A DNA stretch of 64,000 nt. Source: Stutzerimonas azotifigens. Lineage in GTDB: Bacteria; Pseudomonadota; Gammaproteobacteria; Pseudomonadales; Pseudomonadaceae. The position numbers and the translations under genes were made by a program. This document shows, piece after piece, positions 29,669 to 38,217 of the stretch; the stretch's first letter is position 1, and every line of letters begins with the position of its first letter. The DNA lies in assembly GCF_013522725.1 (NCBI RefSeq), contig NZ_JAAMRF010000001.1, positions 124,001 to 188,000 of the forward strand. Direction: 5' to 3'. The notes beneath the pieces are model-generated. The model did not search any database. It was not told where the DNA came from and was given only the letters and a program-made list of their open reading frames with translations.

Positions 29669-30118
29669 TCAGCCACGATTGATCAGCCAGACGCCGCCGA
29701 AGATCAGCAGCAGGCCACCGATCTTGCTCAGGCTGACCGCCGACTGACGGAAACCGGCCCAGCCGAAGTGGTCCAGCAGCGTCGCCATGGCCAGTTGGCC
29801 GGCCAGGGCCAGCGCCATGAATAGCAGGGCACCGATGCGCGGTCCGGCGAAGGCTGCGGTGGTGATGAAGAACGCCCCGAGCAGCCCGCCGCTCCAGTGC
29901 CACCACGACAATTCCCGCAGCGCCTGCATCGTCGGCAGTTCGCGCTGGACAACGACCAGCGCCAGCAACGCTAGCGTGCCGATCGCGAAGGAGATCAGCG
30001 CGGCACCGGTAACGCTGGCGATCTGCCGACCCAGTTGTCCGTTGATTCCGGCTTGCAAAGGCAGAAAGGAACCGGCGATGAAGGGCAGCGCGAGCAGCCA
30101 CCAGGCAGTAGCGGGCAT
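29669..30118 (-). CDS. YdcZ-type DMT family membrane protein
   Basis: A 149-residue protein with about five membrane segments, of the YdcZ/DUF606 branch of the drug/metabolite transporter superfamily (PF04657). The motifs FLPLQAGINGQLGR, GAFFITTAAFAGPRIGALLF and DHFGWAGF...SLSKIGGLLLIFGGVWLI are characteristic. Such half-size proteins form dimers. The substrate is unknown. The start follows ggaga. Convergent with the YjiK-like gene. Confidence 0.85.
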   Translation of the reverse strand: MPATAWWLLALPFIAGSFLPLQAGINGQLGRQIASVTGAALISFAIGTLALLALVVVQRELPTMQALRELSWWHWSGGLLGAFFITTAAFAGPRIGALLFMALALAGQLAMATLLDHFGWAGFRQSAVSLSKIGGLLLIFGGVWLINRG

Positions 30119-30179
30119 CTGGAATCTCCAGTGAGAGCGGGGCGCGACAGTATGGGTAAGGCAGGCCGTGATCGCTACT

Positions 30180-30770
30180 TCAGCGCTGCAGGGTGCGCTC
30201 CGCGTTGGCCTGGCCGAGGGTCATCGCGAAGAAGGCGTCCTTGCCGCGGGTATAGGCGGCGCGGTCGTAGGGATGCTGGCGGGCGAGGGAACGCTTGAGA
30301 TCGGCGTAGGCTTCGGCCACTTCAGGGTGGCGCCGCAGATAGTCGCGAAAGCGCAGATGCTTGTCGGCCTCGGCCAGGGTCATCACGTGCACGTGATGCG
30401 TGCGCTGACGGCCCTCAGGAAGCAGCGACTTGACGAAGAACATGCGCTCCGGGGCGACGTTGTCGCGCCAGTGGACATAGCCCAGCGACAATAGCGGCAC
30501 CACCAGTTGGCGCCAGTCGCACCTCGGCGGCGGCAGCATCATGATGTCGATGATGGGCTTGGCGGCAAGGCCGCGCACGGAGGTGCTGCCGAAGTGCTCG
30601 AAGCGCATTCCCTCGATGCCGTAGGCTTTCATGGTCCGGTTGATGGCGCTCGCTTCTTCCAGATAACGCCGAGGCCAGACAGGGTCTGGTGAGCGGATTT
30701 CGATCAGCTCCGCATCGTCTTGTCGTCGCCGCTCTTCGGAAGACAGCGGGCGTAGATGTCCAGTGTGCAT
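30180..30770 (-). CDS. GrpB/UPF0157 family nucleotidyltransferase-like protein
   Basis: A 196-residue protein of the GrpB family (PF04229). The HFGSTSVRGLAAKPIIDIMM motif has the G-S plus D-x-D pattern of the nucleotidyltransferase fold, and FFVKSLLPEGRQRTHHVHVM is the conserved second block. I chose the start at 30770 (MHTGHLRP) behind agggggc. Its cellular role is unknown; homologues are sometimes fused to dephospho-CoA kinase. Confidence 0.83.
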   Translation of the reverse strand: MHTGHLRPLSSEERRRQDDAELIEIRSPDPVWPRRYLEEASAINRTMKAYGIEGMRFEHFGSTSVRGLAAKPIIDIMMLPPPRCDWRQLVVPLLSLGYVHWRDNVAPERMFFVKSLLPEGRQRTHHVHVMTLAEADKHLRFRDYLRRHPEVAEAYADLKRSLARQHPYDRAAYTRGKDAFFAMTLGQANAERTLQR

Positions 30771-30884
30771 GGCGGCCCCCTGCCTGTTCCGGTAACGCTG
30801 CGACAAGGTCCGAACGGATACGGAACCATAATTTCGACGGCGCTGCTGTCAGGATAGTTCAGCTTCCGGAGCCGCGCAGGCGCT

Positions 30885-31445
30885 CTAGCGCGGAGGGTAT
30901 TGCGACAGAACCTGTGCAACCGTCTCACGTATCGCGGCGGCGCGTTCGCCGGGGCCGGGCTGACCCGCCTGCAGCATCTGGCTGCCGGTTCCACGCCAGA
31001 CCAGTTTGCCGTCGCGGCGGTCGTACAGGTCGATTTGCAAGGTGCCCATCTGGTAGCGAATGGTGCGCATCTGGGTTATCCCCGGTCCACCCCAGAAGCC
31101 GTGCCAGGGGCCGCCCCAGCCGCCATAGCTGCTGGTCATCACCTGTTCTTCTCGTTCATCGACCAGGTACCAGGCCTGGACCAGCAGGTCGGCGCTGGCG
31201 CCTGCCACCGCAGGGCGCAGGCCTCGCTGGTCGAGCTGGTCGCCGATGGCATCGCGGATCCGCTGTCCGGTCAGGTCGCTCTGAATGCGCGGATCGTCCG
31301 GGCGATACTGCACCGCCGGGTCTTTCCACTCCCAGCTACGGTAGCCGGCGAAGTCCCGGTTGGGGTCGAAGTCCCGATCGAGCTGGACGCTCTGGCAGGC
31401 CGCGAGCAGCAGCAGGGCGGGTATCAGAAGCAGTCGCTGGATCAT
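30885..31445 (-). CDS. DUF4136 outer-membrane lipoprotein A
   Basis: A 186-residue lipoprotein. The lipobox LLAAC is at residues 13-17 and should be processed by the lspA product. After it come a DUF4136 pattern (FDPNRDFAGYRSWEWKDP, IRDAIGDQLDQRGLRP), a Gly/Trp-rich loop (SYGGWGGPWHGFWGG) and a C-terminal strand (DLYDRRDGKLVWRGTG). The start at 31445 follows ggaga. A paralogue with the same ending (YPPR) and the same QRGLRPA block lies directly upstream, so the pair arose by an old duplication. Confidence 0.85.
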   Translation of the reverse strand: MIQRLLLIPALLLLAACQSVQLDRDFDPNRDFAGYRSWEWKDPAVQYRPDDPRIQSDLTGQRIRDAIGDQLDQRGLRPAVAGASADLLVQAWYLVDEREEQVMTSSYGGWGGPWHGFWGGPGITQMRTIRYQMGTLQIDLYDRRDGKLVWRGTGSQMLQAGQPGPGERAAAIRETVAQVLSQYPPR

Positions 31446-31489
31446 GGTCGATCTCCTGCAATGCCGTAGTGGAGCCAAAACTAGCGGCG

Positions 31490-32083
31490 CTAGCGTGGCG
31501 GATAATCGTCCAGGGCGCGGCGCACCGCTTCACGCATCGCGTCGGCGCGCTCGGCCTGGCTGCCCGAACTGCGGGCTTCGGCCTGGTTGCTCCAGACCTG
31601 TCGTCCTGTGGCTGAGTCGAACAGAGCGATGCGCACCAGCATCACCTGCTCCTCGTAATTGCGTGCCAGCGGCACCTGGCCTCCGAGCCCATACCCGCGG
31701 CCATAGAGCCCTTGACCGTAGTAGGTGCCGTAACTGTCATAGACCTGCCGCGTGCGGGTCTCCAGGCGTGCATCGGCCGTGACTTGCACGTCGCCCTGGC
31801 TTCCGCTGGGCGCCGGCCTCAGGCCGCGTTGGTCGAGCGCGCCACTGACCATCTCCTGCAGGCTCTCGGGGGTGACGGATGCCGTGCCGGCCGGCGCCGA
31901 CTTCCAGCTCCAACGCTGATAGCGGGAAAAATCCAGCGGCGCCGCCGGATAGGCGCTCATGTCGGGTGCGTGCTGGACATTAGTCGGCGCGGGCGGAATC
32001 GGCGTGGACTCGGCGACGTAGGGCTGCGGGCCTTGGCAGCCGGCTAGGCCAAGGCAGAGCGCCAGGGCGAGCGGGCGGATCAT
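31490..32083 (-). CDS. DUF4136 outer-membrane lipoprotein B
   Basis: A 197-residue lipoprotein with lipobox LAGC at residues 13-16. A Pro-rich linker follows, then the DUF4136 fold (LDFSRYQRWSWKS, SGALDQRGLRPAPSG, ALFDSATGRQVWSNQAEA) and a Tyr/Gly-rich loop (DSYGTYYGQGLYGRGYG) in place of the Trp/Gly loop of its neighbour. The ribosome site aggagg is strong. Its start overlaps the cmoM stop by 4 bases, so cmoM and the two lipoproteins may share a transcript. Function unknown. Confidence 0.85.
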   Translation of the reverse strand: MIRPLALALCLGLAGCQGPQPYVAESTPIPPAPTNVQHAPDMSAYPAAPLDFSRYQRWSWKSAPAGTASVTPESLQEMVSGALDQRGLRPAPSGSQGDVQVTADARLETRTRQVYDSYGTYYGQGLYGRGYGLGGQVPLARNYEEQVMLVRIALFDSATGRQVWSNQAEARSSGSQAERADAMREAVRRALDDYPPR

Positions 32084-32847
32084 TCAGAACCTCCTGTGCC
32101 GCGTGGACGGCACAACCAGTGCAGGTAGCGACCGAGGCCGGCGAAGGCCGGATGCCTGCGATAGGCCAGCTCCATTTCGACCAGCTCGGCGGGCTCTGTG
32201 CGTGCCTGGAAATCGGGCGGCATGTAGTCGTGGAAGACCCGCACGCCGCTACGGTGTTCGACCCTCCACTGCGCGTCGAGTTGCGCGGCCAGCTCGCGCG
32301 GGTCCAGGGGCCGCTGCGGGGTCAGGCTCTGCCGCTCACCGGCGAACTGCCCGCTGCGCAGCTTCTTGAAGTGGCCCTTGAGCAGGTTGCGGTAGATCAG
32401 CGCGTCGCGGTTGTAGAACGCCAGCGACAGCCAGCCATCATCGGCCGTGAACTGGCGCAGCACCGGCAAGATCGCCTGGGGTTCGGCCAGCCATTCGAGC
32501 ACCGCATGGCAGATCACCAGATCGAACTGGCCCTCGAGCCGCTCCGGCAGTGCTTGCCAGGGCGCCTGAATGAACGTTGCATCCTGGCCCGCCTCGGCGA
32601 AGCGCTGGCGCGCGCTCTCGATCATCGGCTCAGCAGGCTCGGTGAGGGTGACCCGGTGCCCCTGCGCGGCGAGCCAGAGGCTCATGTGGCCGAGCCCCGC
32701 ACCGATGTCCAGCACCCGCAGCGGGCGCTCTGGCAGCACCTCGGTCAGGTCGGTCTGCAGCACGGCGAGGCGAATCGCGCCCTTGGCGCCACCATAGATC
32801 TTCTCGGCGAAGCGGGTCGCCAGTTCGTCGAAGTGGCGGTCGGTCAT
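32080..32847 (-). CDS. cmoM: tRNA 5-carboxymethoxyuridine methyltransferase
   Basis: A 255-residue class I SAM methyltransferase of the SmtA/CmoM group, which methylates cmo5U34 of tRNAs. The SAM motif is VLDIGAGLGHMSLWLA (about 45-60), with CHAVLEWLAEP and SLAFYNRDALIYRNLLKGHF that distinguish CmoM from general methyltransferases. The start at 32847 overlaps the stop of the MazG-like gene by 4 bases. The longer upstream frame runs through that gene and is not used. Confidence 0.87.
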   Translation of the reverse strand: MTDRHFDELATRFAEKIYGGAKGAIRLAVLQTDLTEVLPERPLRVLDIGAGLGHMSLWLAAQGHRVTLTEPAEPMIESARQRFAEAGQDATFIQAPWQALPERLEGQFDLVICHAVLEWLAEPQAILPVLRQFTADDGWLSLAFYNRDALIYRNLLKGHFKKLRSGQFAGERQSLTPQRPLDPRELAAQLDAQWRVEHRSGVRVFHDYMPPDFQARTEPAELVEMELAYRRHPAFAGLGRYLHWLCRPRGTGGSE

Positions 32848-33149
32848 CGGGCGAACCGCCGCTCGTTGTCGGCGAGCTTGGCCAGCAGTGCCTGTTCCAT
32901 GTCGATGCCCAGCTCGCTGCAGAGCAGCATCAGGTACATCAGGATGTCGCCCACCTCTTGTCCCGCGTGTTCGCGCTGCGCCTCGTCGAGCTGCCGTGCC
33001 TGGTCCTCGTCGAGCCACTGGAAGATCTCCACCAGCTCGGCCATCTCGACGCTCGCGGCCATGGCCAGGTTCTTCGGCGAGTGATAGCGGCGCCAGTCGT
33101 TGGCGTCGCGGATGCGGTGCAGGCGCTGCACGATCGTGTCGATGTTCAT
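32844..33149 (-). CDS. MazG-like nucleotide pyrophosphohydrolase
   Basis: A 101-residue single-domain all-alpha NTP pyrophosphatase (MazG/RS21-C6-like). The metal-binding motif is visible as SVEMAELVEIFQWL (E-x-x-E) and EVGDILMYLMLLCSELGID (E-x-x-D). Homologues hydrolyse dCTP or modified nucleotides to cleanse the pool. It is followed with overlap by cmoM. The start at 33149 gives MNIDTIVQRL; no ribosome site is strong. Confidence 0.85.
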   Translation of the reverse strand: MNIDTIVQRLHRIRDANDWRRYHSPKNLAMAASVEMAELVEIFQWLDEDQARQLDEAQREHAGQEVGDILMYLMLLCSELGIDMEQALLAKLADNERRFAR

Positions 33150-33216
33150 GGGACGGCTCGCGTGAAAAGCCGCTAGCTTCCGCCAGGCGCCACGCGGGCG
33201 CAACCGGCGGCCGCGG

Positions 33217-34200
33217 CTAGGCGCGAACTTTGAGGATGCGCTCGATGGCCTCGACGCCGGGGCGGTAGTCGTCCTGTTCGATGGCGGCGAAGGCGTGCTC
33301 CAGGACCCGTTCGGCAAGGCGCTCATGCTGCTGGGAGATGGCGTTGACCGGCAGCGGCATGAAATCGAGCAACTGCGAGTCGCCGAAGGTGGCCAGGCGC
33401 AGGTGTTCCGGCCAGAGCATCTGGCGCTCGCGCAGGGCATCGAACACCCCCTTGAGCAACAGGTAGGCGGTGGTCACCAGGGCGTCGGGCATGTCGTCGG
33501 CAAGCAGTTCGAGCATCTTCTCGCGCCCGCAGGCCCGGCTGAACTGCTCGGCCCGCAGAATGCTGACGCGCCCGGCGAAACCTTCGAGCGCATCGTTGAA
33601 ACCACGCTCGCGCTCCTGGCTGATTTGCAGGCCCGGACGGGCATTGATCAGCGCGATGTGCCGGGGGGGCGGGCTCAGCAGCGAGGCCGCGAGCTCGGCG
33701 CCGGCCTGGTGGTCGTCGCTGACCACCGAGCAGAAGTGTTCCGGGTCCATCGCCCGGTCGAGGGCGATGATCGGCAGGCCGGCATCGAGCAGGCGGCGAT
33801 AGCTGCGGTCCTCGGCCGGCAGACAGCTGGCGACGATCAGCGCGTCGCAGCGCCGTGATCGCATCACCTGGACCACCGTGCGCTCGGCGTCCGGGTCGTC
33901 ATCGGAGCTGGCAATGAGCAGCTGGTAGCCGCGCCGGCGCGCGCCTTGCTCCAGCAGTTTGGCCAGGCGGGCGTAGCTGGGGTTCTCCAGGTCCGGCACC
34001 ACCAGCGCCAGGGTACGGGTCTGGCCGCGACGCAGGCCGGCGGCCTGCTGATCGGGTTGATAGCCCTGCTGCTCGACGATCGCCATGACCCGCTCGACCG
34101 TCGCCTGGCTGATGCGCCGTTGCTGGGCCTGGCCATTGATCACATAGCTGGCGGTGGTCACGGAGACCTGGGCGAGGCGGGCGATGTCGGTCAGTTTCAA
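33217..34200 (-). CDS. fruR: Fructose operon repressor FruR (Cra family)
   Basis: A 327-residue LacI-family regulator. The helix-turn-helix is MKLTDIARLAQVSVTTASYVINGQ, and the hinge is followed by a periplasmic-binding-like effector domain. The family-specific QQRRISQATVERVM matches Cra/FruR. In pseudomonads FruR mainly controls fruBKA and is released by fructose-1-phosphate. It is divergent from fruB, and a perfect 12-bp operator lies between them. Confidence 0.94.
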   Translation of the reverse strand: MKLTDIARLAQVSVTTASYVINGQAQQRRISQATVERVMAIVEQQGYQPDQQAAGLRRGQTRTLALVVPDLENPSYARLAKLLEQGARRRGYQLLIASSDDDPDAERTVVQVMRSRRCDALIVASCLPAEDRSYRRLLDAGLPIIALDRAMDPEHFCSVVSDDHQAGAELAASLLSPPPRHIALINARPGLQISQERERGFNDALEGFAGRVSILRAEQFSRACGREKMLELLADDMPDALVTTAYLLLKGVFDALRERQMLWPEHLRLATFGDSQLLDFMPLPVNAISQQHERLAERVLEHAFAAIEQDDYRPGVEAIERILKVRA

Positions 34201-34282
34201 GCGAATGTCCTAAGGTTGAAGGGGCGTATCGGCGGCGGTACTTCTAGGATGACCCGAGAGTAGGGTATGTTTCCAGTCTTGG

Positions 34283-34294
34283 TGAAACGTTTCA
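34283..34294. promoter_or_regulatory. FruR operator
   Basis: TGAAACGTTTCA is a perfect 12-bp palindrome in the fruR-fruB intergenic region, 97 bases before fruB and 83 bases before fruR. It matches the operator I recall for P. putida FruR. Confidence 0.85.
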
Positions 34295-34390
34295 GCAGTC
34301 GTCCGGTCATACCGCCACTCATGATTTCGCTCGACCGCCTCACCGCGAGCGAGCCCATTCCCGGCGGGCGTAGCCGGTACAGGAGACCCT

Positions 34391-37270
34391 ATGCTCGAAT
34401 TGCACGCCCAGCATATCCGCATGCACCAGTCCGCGGACGACAAGTCCGCTGCGCTGGTGCTGCTGGCCGACGCCCTGGTGGCCGATGGCCTGGTGGCCCC
34501 AGGCTATCTGGAGGGCCTACGCGCCCGCGAGGCCCAAGGCTCGACCTACCTTGGCCAGGGGATCGCGATTCCCCACGGCACCCCACAGACCCGCGACCAG
34601 GTGCATGCCACCGGCGTGCGCCTGCTGCAGTTTCCCGACGGCGTCGACTGGGGTGACGGCCATCGCGTCTACCTGGCGATCGGCATCGCTGCCCGCTCCG
34701 ACGAACACCTGCGACTGTTGCAATTGCTCACCCGCGCCCTTGGTGAGGCGGACATGAGCGAAGCCTTGAAGAACGCCGAGCGCGCCGAAACCATCATCGA
34801 TCTGCTGCAGGGCGCTCCCCAGGAGCTGGCCCTCGACAGCCAGCTGGTGGCGTTGGCGACTGCCGCCGAGGATTTCGACGAACTGGCCTGGCAGAGCGTA
34901 AAACTGCTGAAAAAGGCCGAATGCGTCGAGTCCGGCTTCGGCAACAGCCTGTCCCTGGACGATGCACTGCCGCTGGGCCAGGGCCTCTGGTGGCTGAGCA
35001 GCGAGCAGTCCGTGCTGCGCCCGGCGCTGGCCTTCGTCACACCGGCCAGGACCTTGAGTCATCGCGGCGAGCCGGTCACCGGGCTGTTCTGCCTGTCCAG
35101 CCTAGGCGAAGCCCATCGCAGCATGCTCGAGCGCCTCTGCGACCTGCTCATCGAAGGGCGGGGCGAGGAGCTGGCCCGCGCCCGCAGCAGCCGCGTGGTG
35201 CTCGAGGCCCTCGGTGGCGAGGTGGCCGCAGACTGGCCGCAGGCACGGGTGATCCTGGCTAACGCTCACGGCTTGCATGCGCGCCCGGCGAAGATACTGA
35301 TCGAAGTCGCCCAGCAGTTCGCCGGCGATATCCGCGTACGGTTGGCCGGCACCGATGGCCCCGGCGTGTCGGCCAAGAGCCTGAGCAAGCTGCTCGCGAT
35401 GGGTGTTCAGCGTGGCCAGGCGCTGGAGTTTCTCGCCGAACCGGGCATCGCCGCCGACGCGCTGCCGGTGTTGGTGGCTGCGGTCGAGGAGGGGTTGGGT
35501 GAAGCGGTCGAGCCGCTGCCCGCCGAGCTGGACGAAGTGCTCGAGGCGCCGGCTGCCTACCCGCAAACCGATACCGCCGCCGTGGCGAGGCTGCAGCCGG
35601 GCGAGCGTATTCAGGCCGTGGCCGCTTCGCCGGGCATCGCTATCGGCCCGGCACTGGTACGCACGCCCCTGACGATGGATTTCAAGCGTGAAGGCGAATC
35701 GGCGCAGGTCGAGCAGCAGCGCCTGGACGCCGCGCTGGACGAGGTCTTCGCCCAGATCGACCGGCTGATCGGCGAAAGCGAAGTGGCCAGCGTGCGCGAC
35801 ATATTCGTCACCCACCAGGCGATGCTGCGCGACCCGGCCCTGCGCGAGGACGTGCTGGCGAAGATCCAGCAGGGCCTGAGCGCCGAAGCGGCCTGGGCCG
35901 ACGAGGTCGAGGTGGCGGCGCGCCAGCAGGAAGCCCTGCACGACGCTCTGCTGGCCGAGCGTGCCGCGGATCTGCGCGACGTCGGCCGACGGGTACTGGC
36001 CTGCCTGATCGGTGCCGAGGCCGAGCAGGCACCGGACGAGCCCTACGTGCTGGTGATGGACGAGGTGGCGCCCTCGGATGTCGCCACCCTCAACCGCCAG
36101 CGGGTAGCCGGCATTCTCACCGCGCGCGGCGGCGCCACCGCCCATAGCGCGATCATCGCGCGTGCGCTGGGCATTCCCGCCATCGTCGGGGCCGGCGCGG
36201 CGGTGCTGGGGCTCGCCAGGGGCACGGTCCTGCTGCTCGATGGCGATCGCGGCGAGCTGCAGGTCGCGCCGAACGAGGGCGAGCTGCAGAAAGCGATCGA
36301 GGCCCGCGCCCAGCGCCTGGAGCGGCAGCGCCTGGCCGACGCCCGGCGCCTGGAGCCAGCAGTGACACGCGATGGTCGTCGAGTCGAGGTGGCCGCCAAC
36401 CTGGGCAGCAGCGCCGAAACCGCCGATGCGGTGGAGCAGGGCGCCGAAGCCATCGGCCTGCTGCGCACCGAGCTGGTCTTCATGAACCACGCCCAGGCGC
36501 CGGACCAGGCCACCCAGGAAGTCGAATACCGACGCGTGCTCGACGCCCTCGATGGGCGGCCGCTGGTGGTGCGCACCCTGGATGTGGGCGGCGACAAGCC
36601 GCTGTCCTACTGGCCGATGCCCGCCGAGGAGAACCCCTTCCTTGGCGTGCGCGGTATCCGCCTGAGCCTGCAGCGTCCGGAAGTCCTCGAGGTGCAGTTG
36701 CGCGCCCTGCTGGCCTCGGCCGAGGGGCGGCCGTTGCGCATCATGTTCCCCATGGTCGGCTTCATGGAGGAGTGGCGCGCCGCCAGGCAGTTGGTGGACC
36801 GCCTGCGCGCGGAGATCCCGGTGGCCGACCTGCAGGTCGGCATCATGATCGAGGTGCCGTCGGCCGCGTTGATCGCACCCGCCCTGGCCGCCGAGGTGGA
36901 TTTCTTCAGCATCGGCACCAACGACCTGACCCAGTACACCCTGGCCATCGACCGTGGCCATCCCTCGCTCTCGGGCCAGGCGGACGGCCTGCACCCCGCG
37001 GTGCTGCGGCTGATCGGCATGACTGTCGAGGCGGCCCATGCTCACGGCAAGTGGGTGGGTGTCTGCGGCGAGCTGGCCGCCGATACGCTGGCCGTGCCCT
37101 TGCTGATCGGCCTTGGCGTCGACGAACTGAGCGTGTCGGCGCGCAGCATCGCGCTGGTCAAGGCGCGGGTGCGTGAACTCGATCAGGCCCGCTGCCGGCA
37201 ACTGGCCCAGCAGGCGCTCAACCTGCCCGGCGCCGCCGAAGTGCGCGCCTTCGTGACGGAGCAAGACTGA
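34391..37270 (+). CDS. fruB: Fructose PTS multiphosphoryl transfer protein (EIIA-HPr-EI)
   Basis: A 959-residue fusion that passes phosphate from PEP to the fructose permease FruA. Domains in order are EIIA-Fru (1-145; active His in GIAIPHGTPQ), a linker/degenerate region, HPr (about 285-370; active His in NAHGLHARPAK with the SAKSLSKLL Ser site) and enzyme I (about 410-959; active His in GGATAHSAIIARALG, PEP site LRTELVFM and Cys in CGELAAD). Its presence makes fructose uptake independent of a general PTS. It is the first gene of fruBKA. Confidence 0.96.
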   Translation: MLELHAQHIRMHQSADDKSAALVLLADALVADGLVAPGYLEGLRAREAQGSTYLGQGIAIPHGTPQTRDQVHATGVRLLQFPDGVDWGDGHRVYLAIGIAARSDEHLRLLQLLTRALGEADMSEALKNAERAETIIDLLQGAPQELALDSQLVALATAAEDFDELAWQSVKLLKKAECVESGFGNSLSLDDALPLGQGLWWLSSEQSVLRPALAFVTPARTLSHRGEPVTGLFCLSSLGEAHRSMLERLCDLLIEGRGEELARARSSRVVLEALGGEVAADWPQARVILANAHGLHARPAKILIEVAQQFAGDIRVRLAGTDGPGVSAKSLSKLLAMGVQRGQALEFLAEPGIAADALPVLVAAVEEGLGEAVEPLPAELDEVLEAPAAYPQTDTAAVARLQPGERIQAVAASPGIAIGPALVRTPLTMDFKREGESAQVEQQRLDAALDEVFAQIDRLIGESEVASVRDIFVTHQAMLRDPALREDVLAKIQQGLSAEAAWADEVEVAARQQEALHDALLAERAADLRDVGRRVLACLIGAEAEQAPDEPYVLVMDEVAPSDVATLNRQRVAGILTARGGATAHSAIIARALGIPAIVGAGAAVLGLARGTVLLLDGDRGELQVAPNEGELQKAIEARAQRLERQRLADARRLEPAVTRDGRRVEVAANLGSSAETADAVEQGAEAIGLLRTELVFMNHAQAPDQATQEVEYRRVLDALDGRPLVVRTLDVGGDKPLSYWPMPAEENPFLGVRGIRLSLQRPEVLEVQLRALLASAEGRPLRIMFPMVGFMEEWRAARQLVDRLRAEIPVADLQVGIMIEVPSAALIAPALAAEVDFFSIGTNDLTQYTLAIDRGHPSLSGQADGLHPAVLRLIGMTVEAAHAHGKWVGVCGELAADTLAVPLLIGLGVDELSVSARSIALVKARVRELDQARCRQLAQQALNLPGAAEVRAFVTEQD

Positions 37271-38217
37271 TGGCAAGGATCCTGAGTATTACACCCAATC
37301 CGGCGCTGGACCTGACCGTACGCCTGGGTGACCTGCGCCTCGGCGAGGTCAATCGCGGCGAGTCCCTGAGCGTCCATGCGGCCGGCAAGGGGCTCAACGT
37401 GGCCCAGGTGTTGGCCGACCTGGGGCATCGCTGCACGGTCAGCGGCTTTCTGGGGCAAAGCAACCCCAACGATTTCGATGCGCTGTTCGCCCGCCGCGGC
37501 TTCGCCGACGAGTTCGTCCGCGTGCCGGGCGAGACACGCAGCAACGTCAAGCTCGCCGAAACGGGCGGGCGGGTGACCGACATCAACGGTCCGGGGCTGA
37601 TGGCCAGCGAGCAGGCCCAGGCGATGCTGCTGGCGCGCCTGGCCCGCGTCGCGCCTGGCCACGACGCGGTGGTGGTCGCCGGCAGCCTGCCGCGAGGCGT
37701 CGGTGTCGAGTGGTTCTCCGAGCTGCTCGGGATGCTCCGGCAGCTCGATATCCCGCTGGCGATCGACACCAGCGGCACGGCGCTGCGGGCCGGGCTTGAG
37801 GTGTCGCCCTGGCTGATCAAACCCAATGAGGATGAACTGGCCGATGCCAGCGGCACGACGCTCGACTCGCCCGGGGCGCTGGCGGCCGAAGCCGGACGGT
37901 TGCGCGCCACCGGAATCGAGCATGTGGTGGTGTCCCAGGGCGCCGAGGGGGTCAGCTGGTTCGGCCCGGAGGGGCTGCTGCAGGCGACACCGCCCAGGGT
38001 CGAGGTGGTCAGTACGGTCGGTGCGGGCGACTCGCTGCTGGCGGGCATGCTCCATGGGCTGCTCGAGGGTTGGAGCGGAGAGCGCACGCTGCGCCTGGCC
38101 ACGGCGGTCGCCGCGCAGGCGGTCGGCCAGATCGGTTTCGGCATCGGCGATCGCCAGCAATTGGCCCGGCTGGAAGCCGAGGTGAGCCTGCAAACCCTGA
38201 CACGAGGTGTGGAATGA
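37270..38217 (+). CDS. fruK: 1-phosphofructokinase
   Basis: A 315-residue PfkB-family kinase that turns fructose-1-phosphate, the FruR inducer, into fructose-1,6-bisphosphate. Motifs are ITPNPALDLTV (N-terminus), HAAGKGLNVAQVLADLG, and the catalytic TVGAGDSLLAGMLHGL near residue 250. The start overlaps the fruB stop by one base, and its end overlaps fruA (ATGA), so the operon is tightly coupled. Confidence 0.96.
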   Translation: MARILSITPNPALDLTVRLGDLRLGEVNRGESLSVHAAGKGLNVAQVLADLGHRCTVSGFLGQSNPNDFDALFARRGFADEFVRVPGETRSNVKLAETGGRVTDINGPGLMASEQAQAMLLARLARVAPGHDAVVVAGSLPRGVGVEWFSELLGMLRQLDIPLAIDTSGTALRAGLEVSPWLIKPNEDELADASGTTLDSPGALAAEAGRLRATGIEHVVVSQGAEGVSWFGPEGLLQATPPRVEVVSTVGAGDSLLAGMLHGLLEGWSGERTLRLATAVAAQAVGQIGFGIGDRQQLARLEAEVSLQTLTRGVE

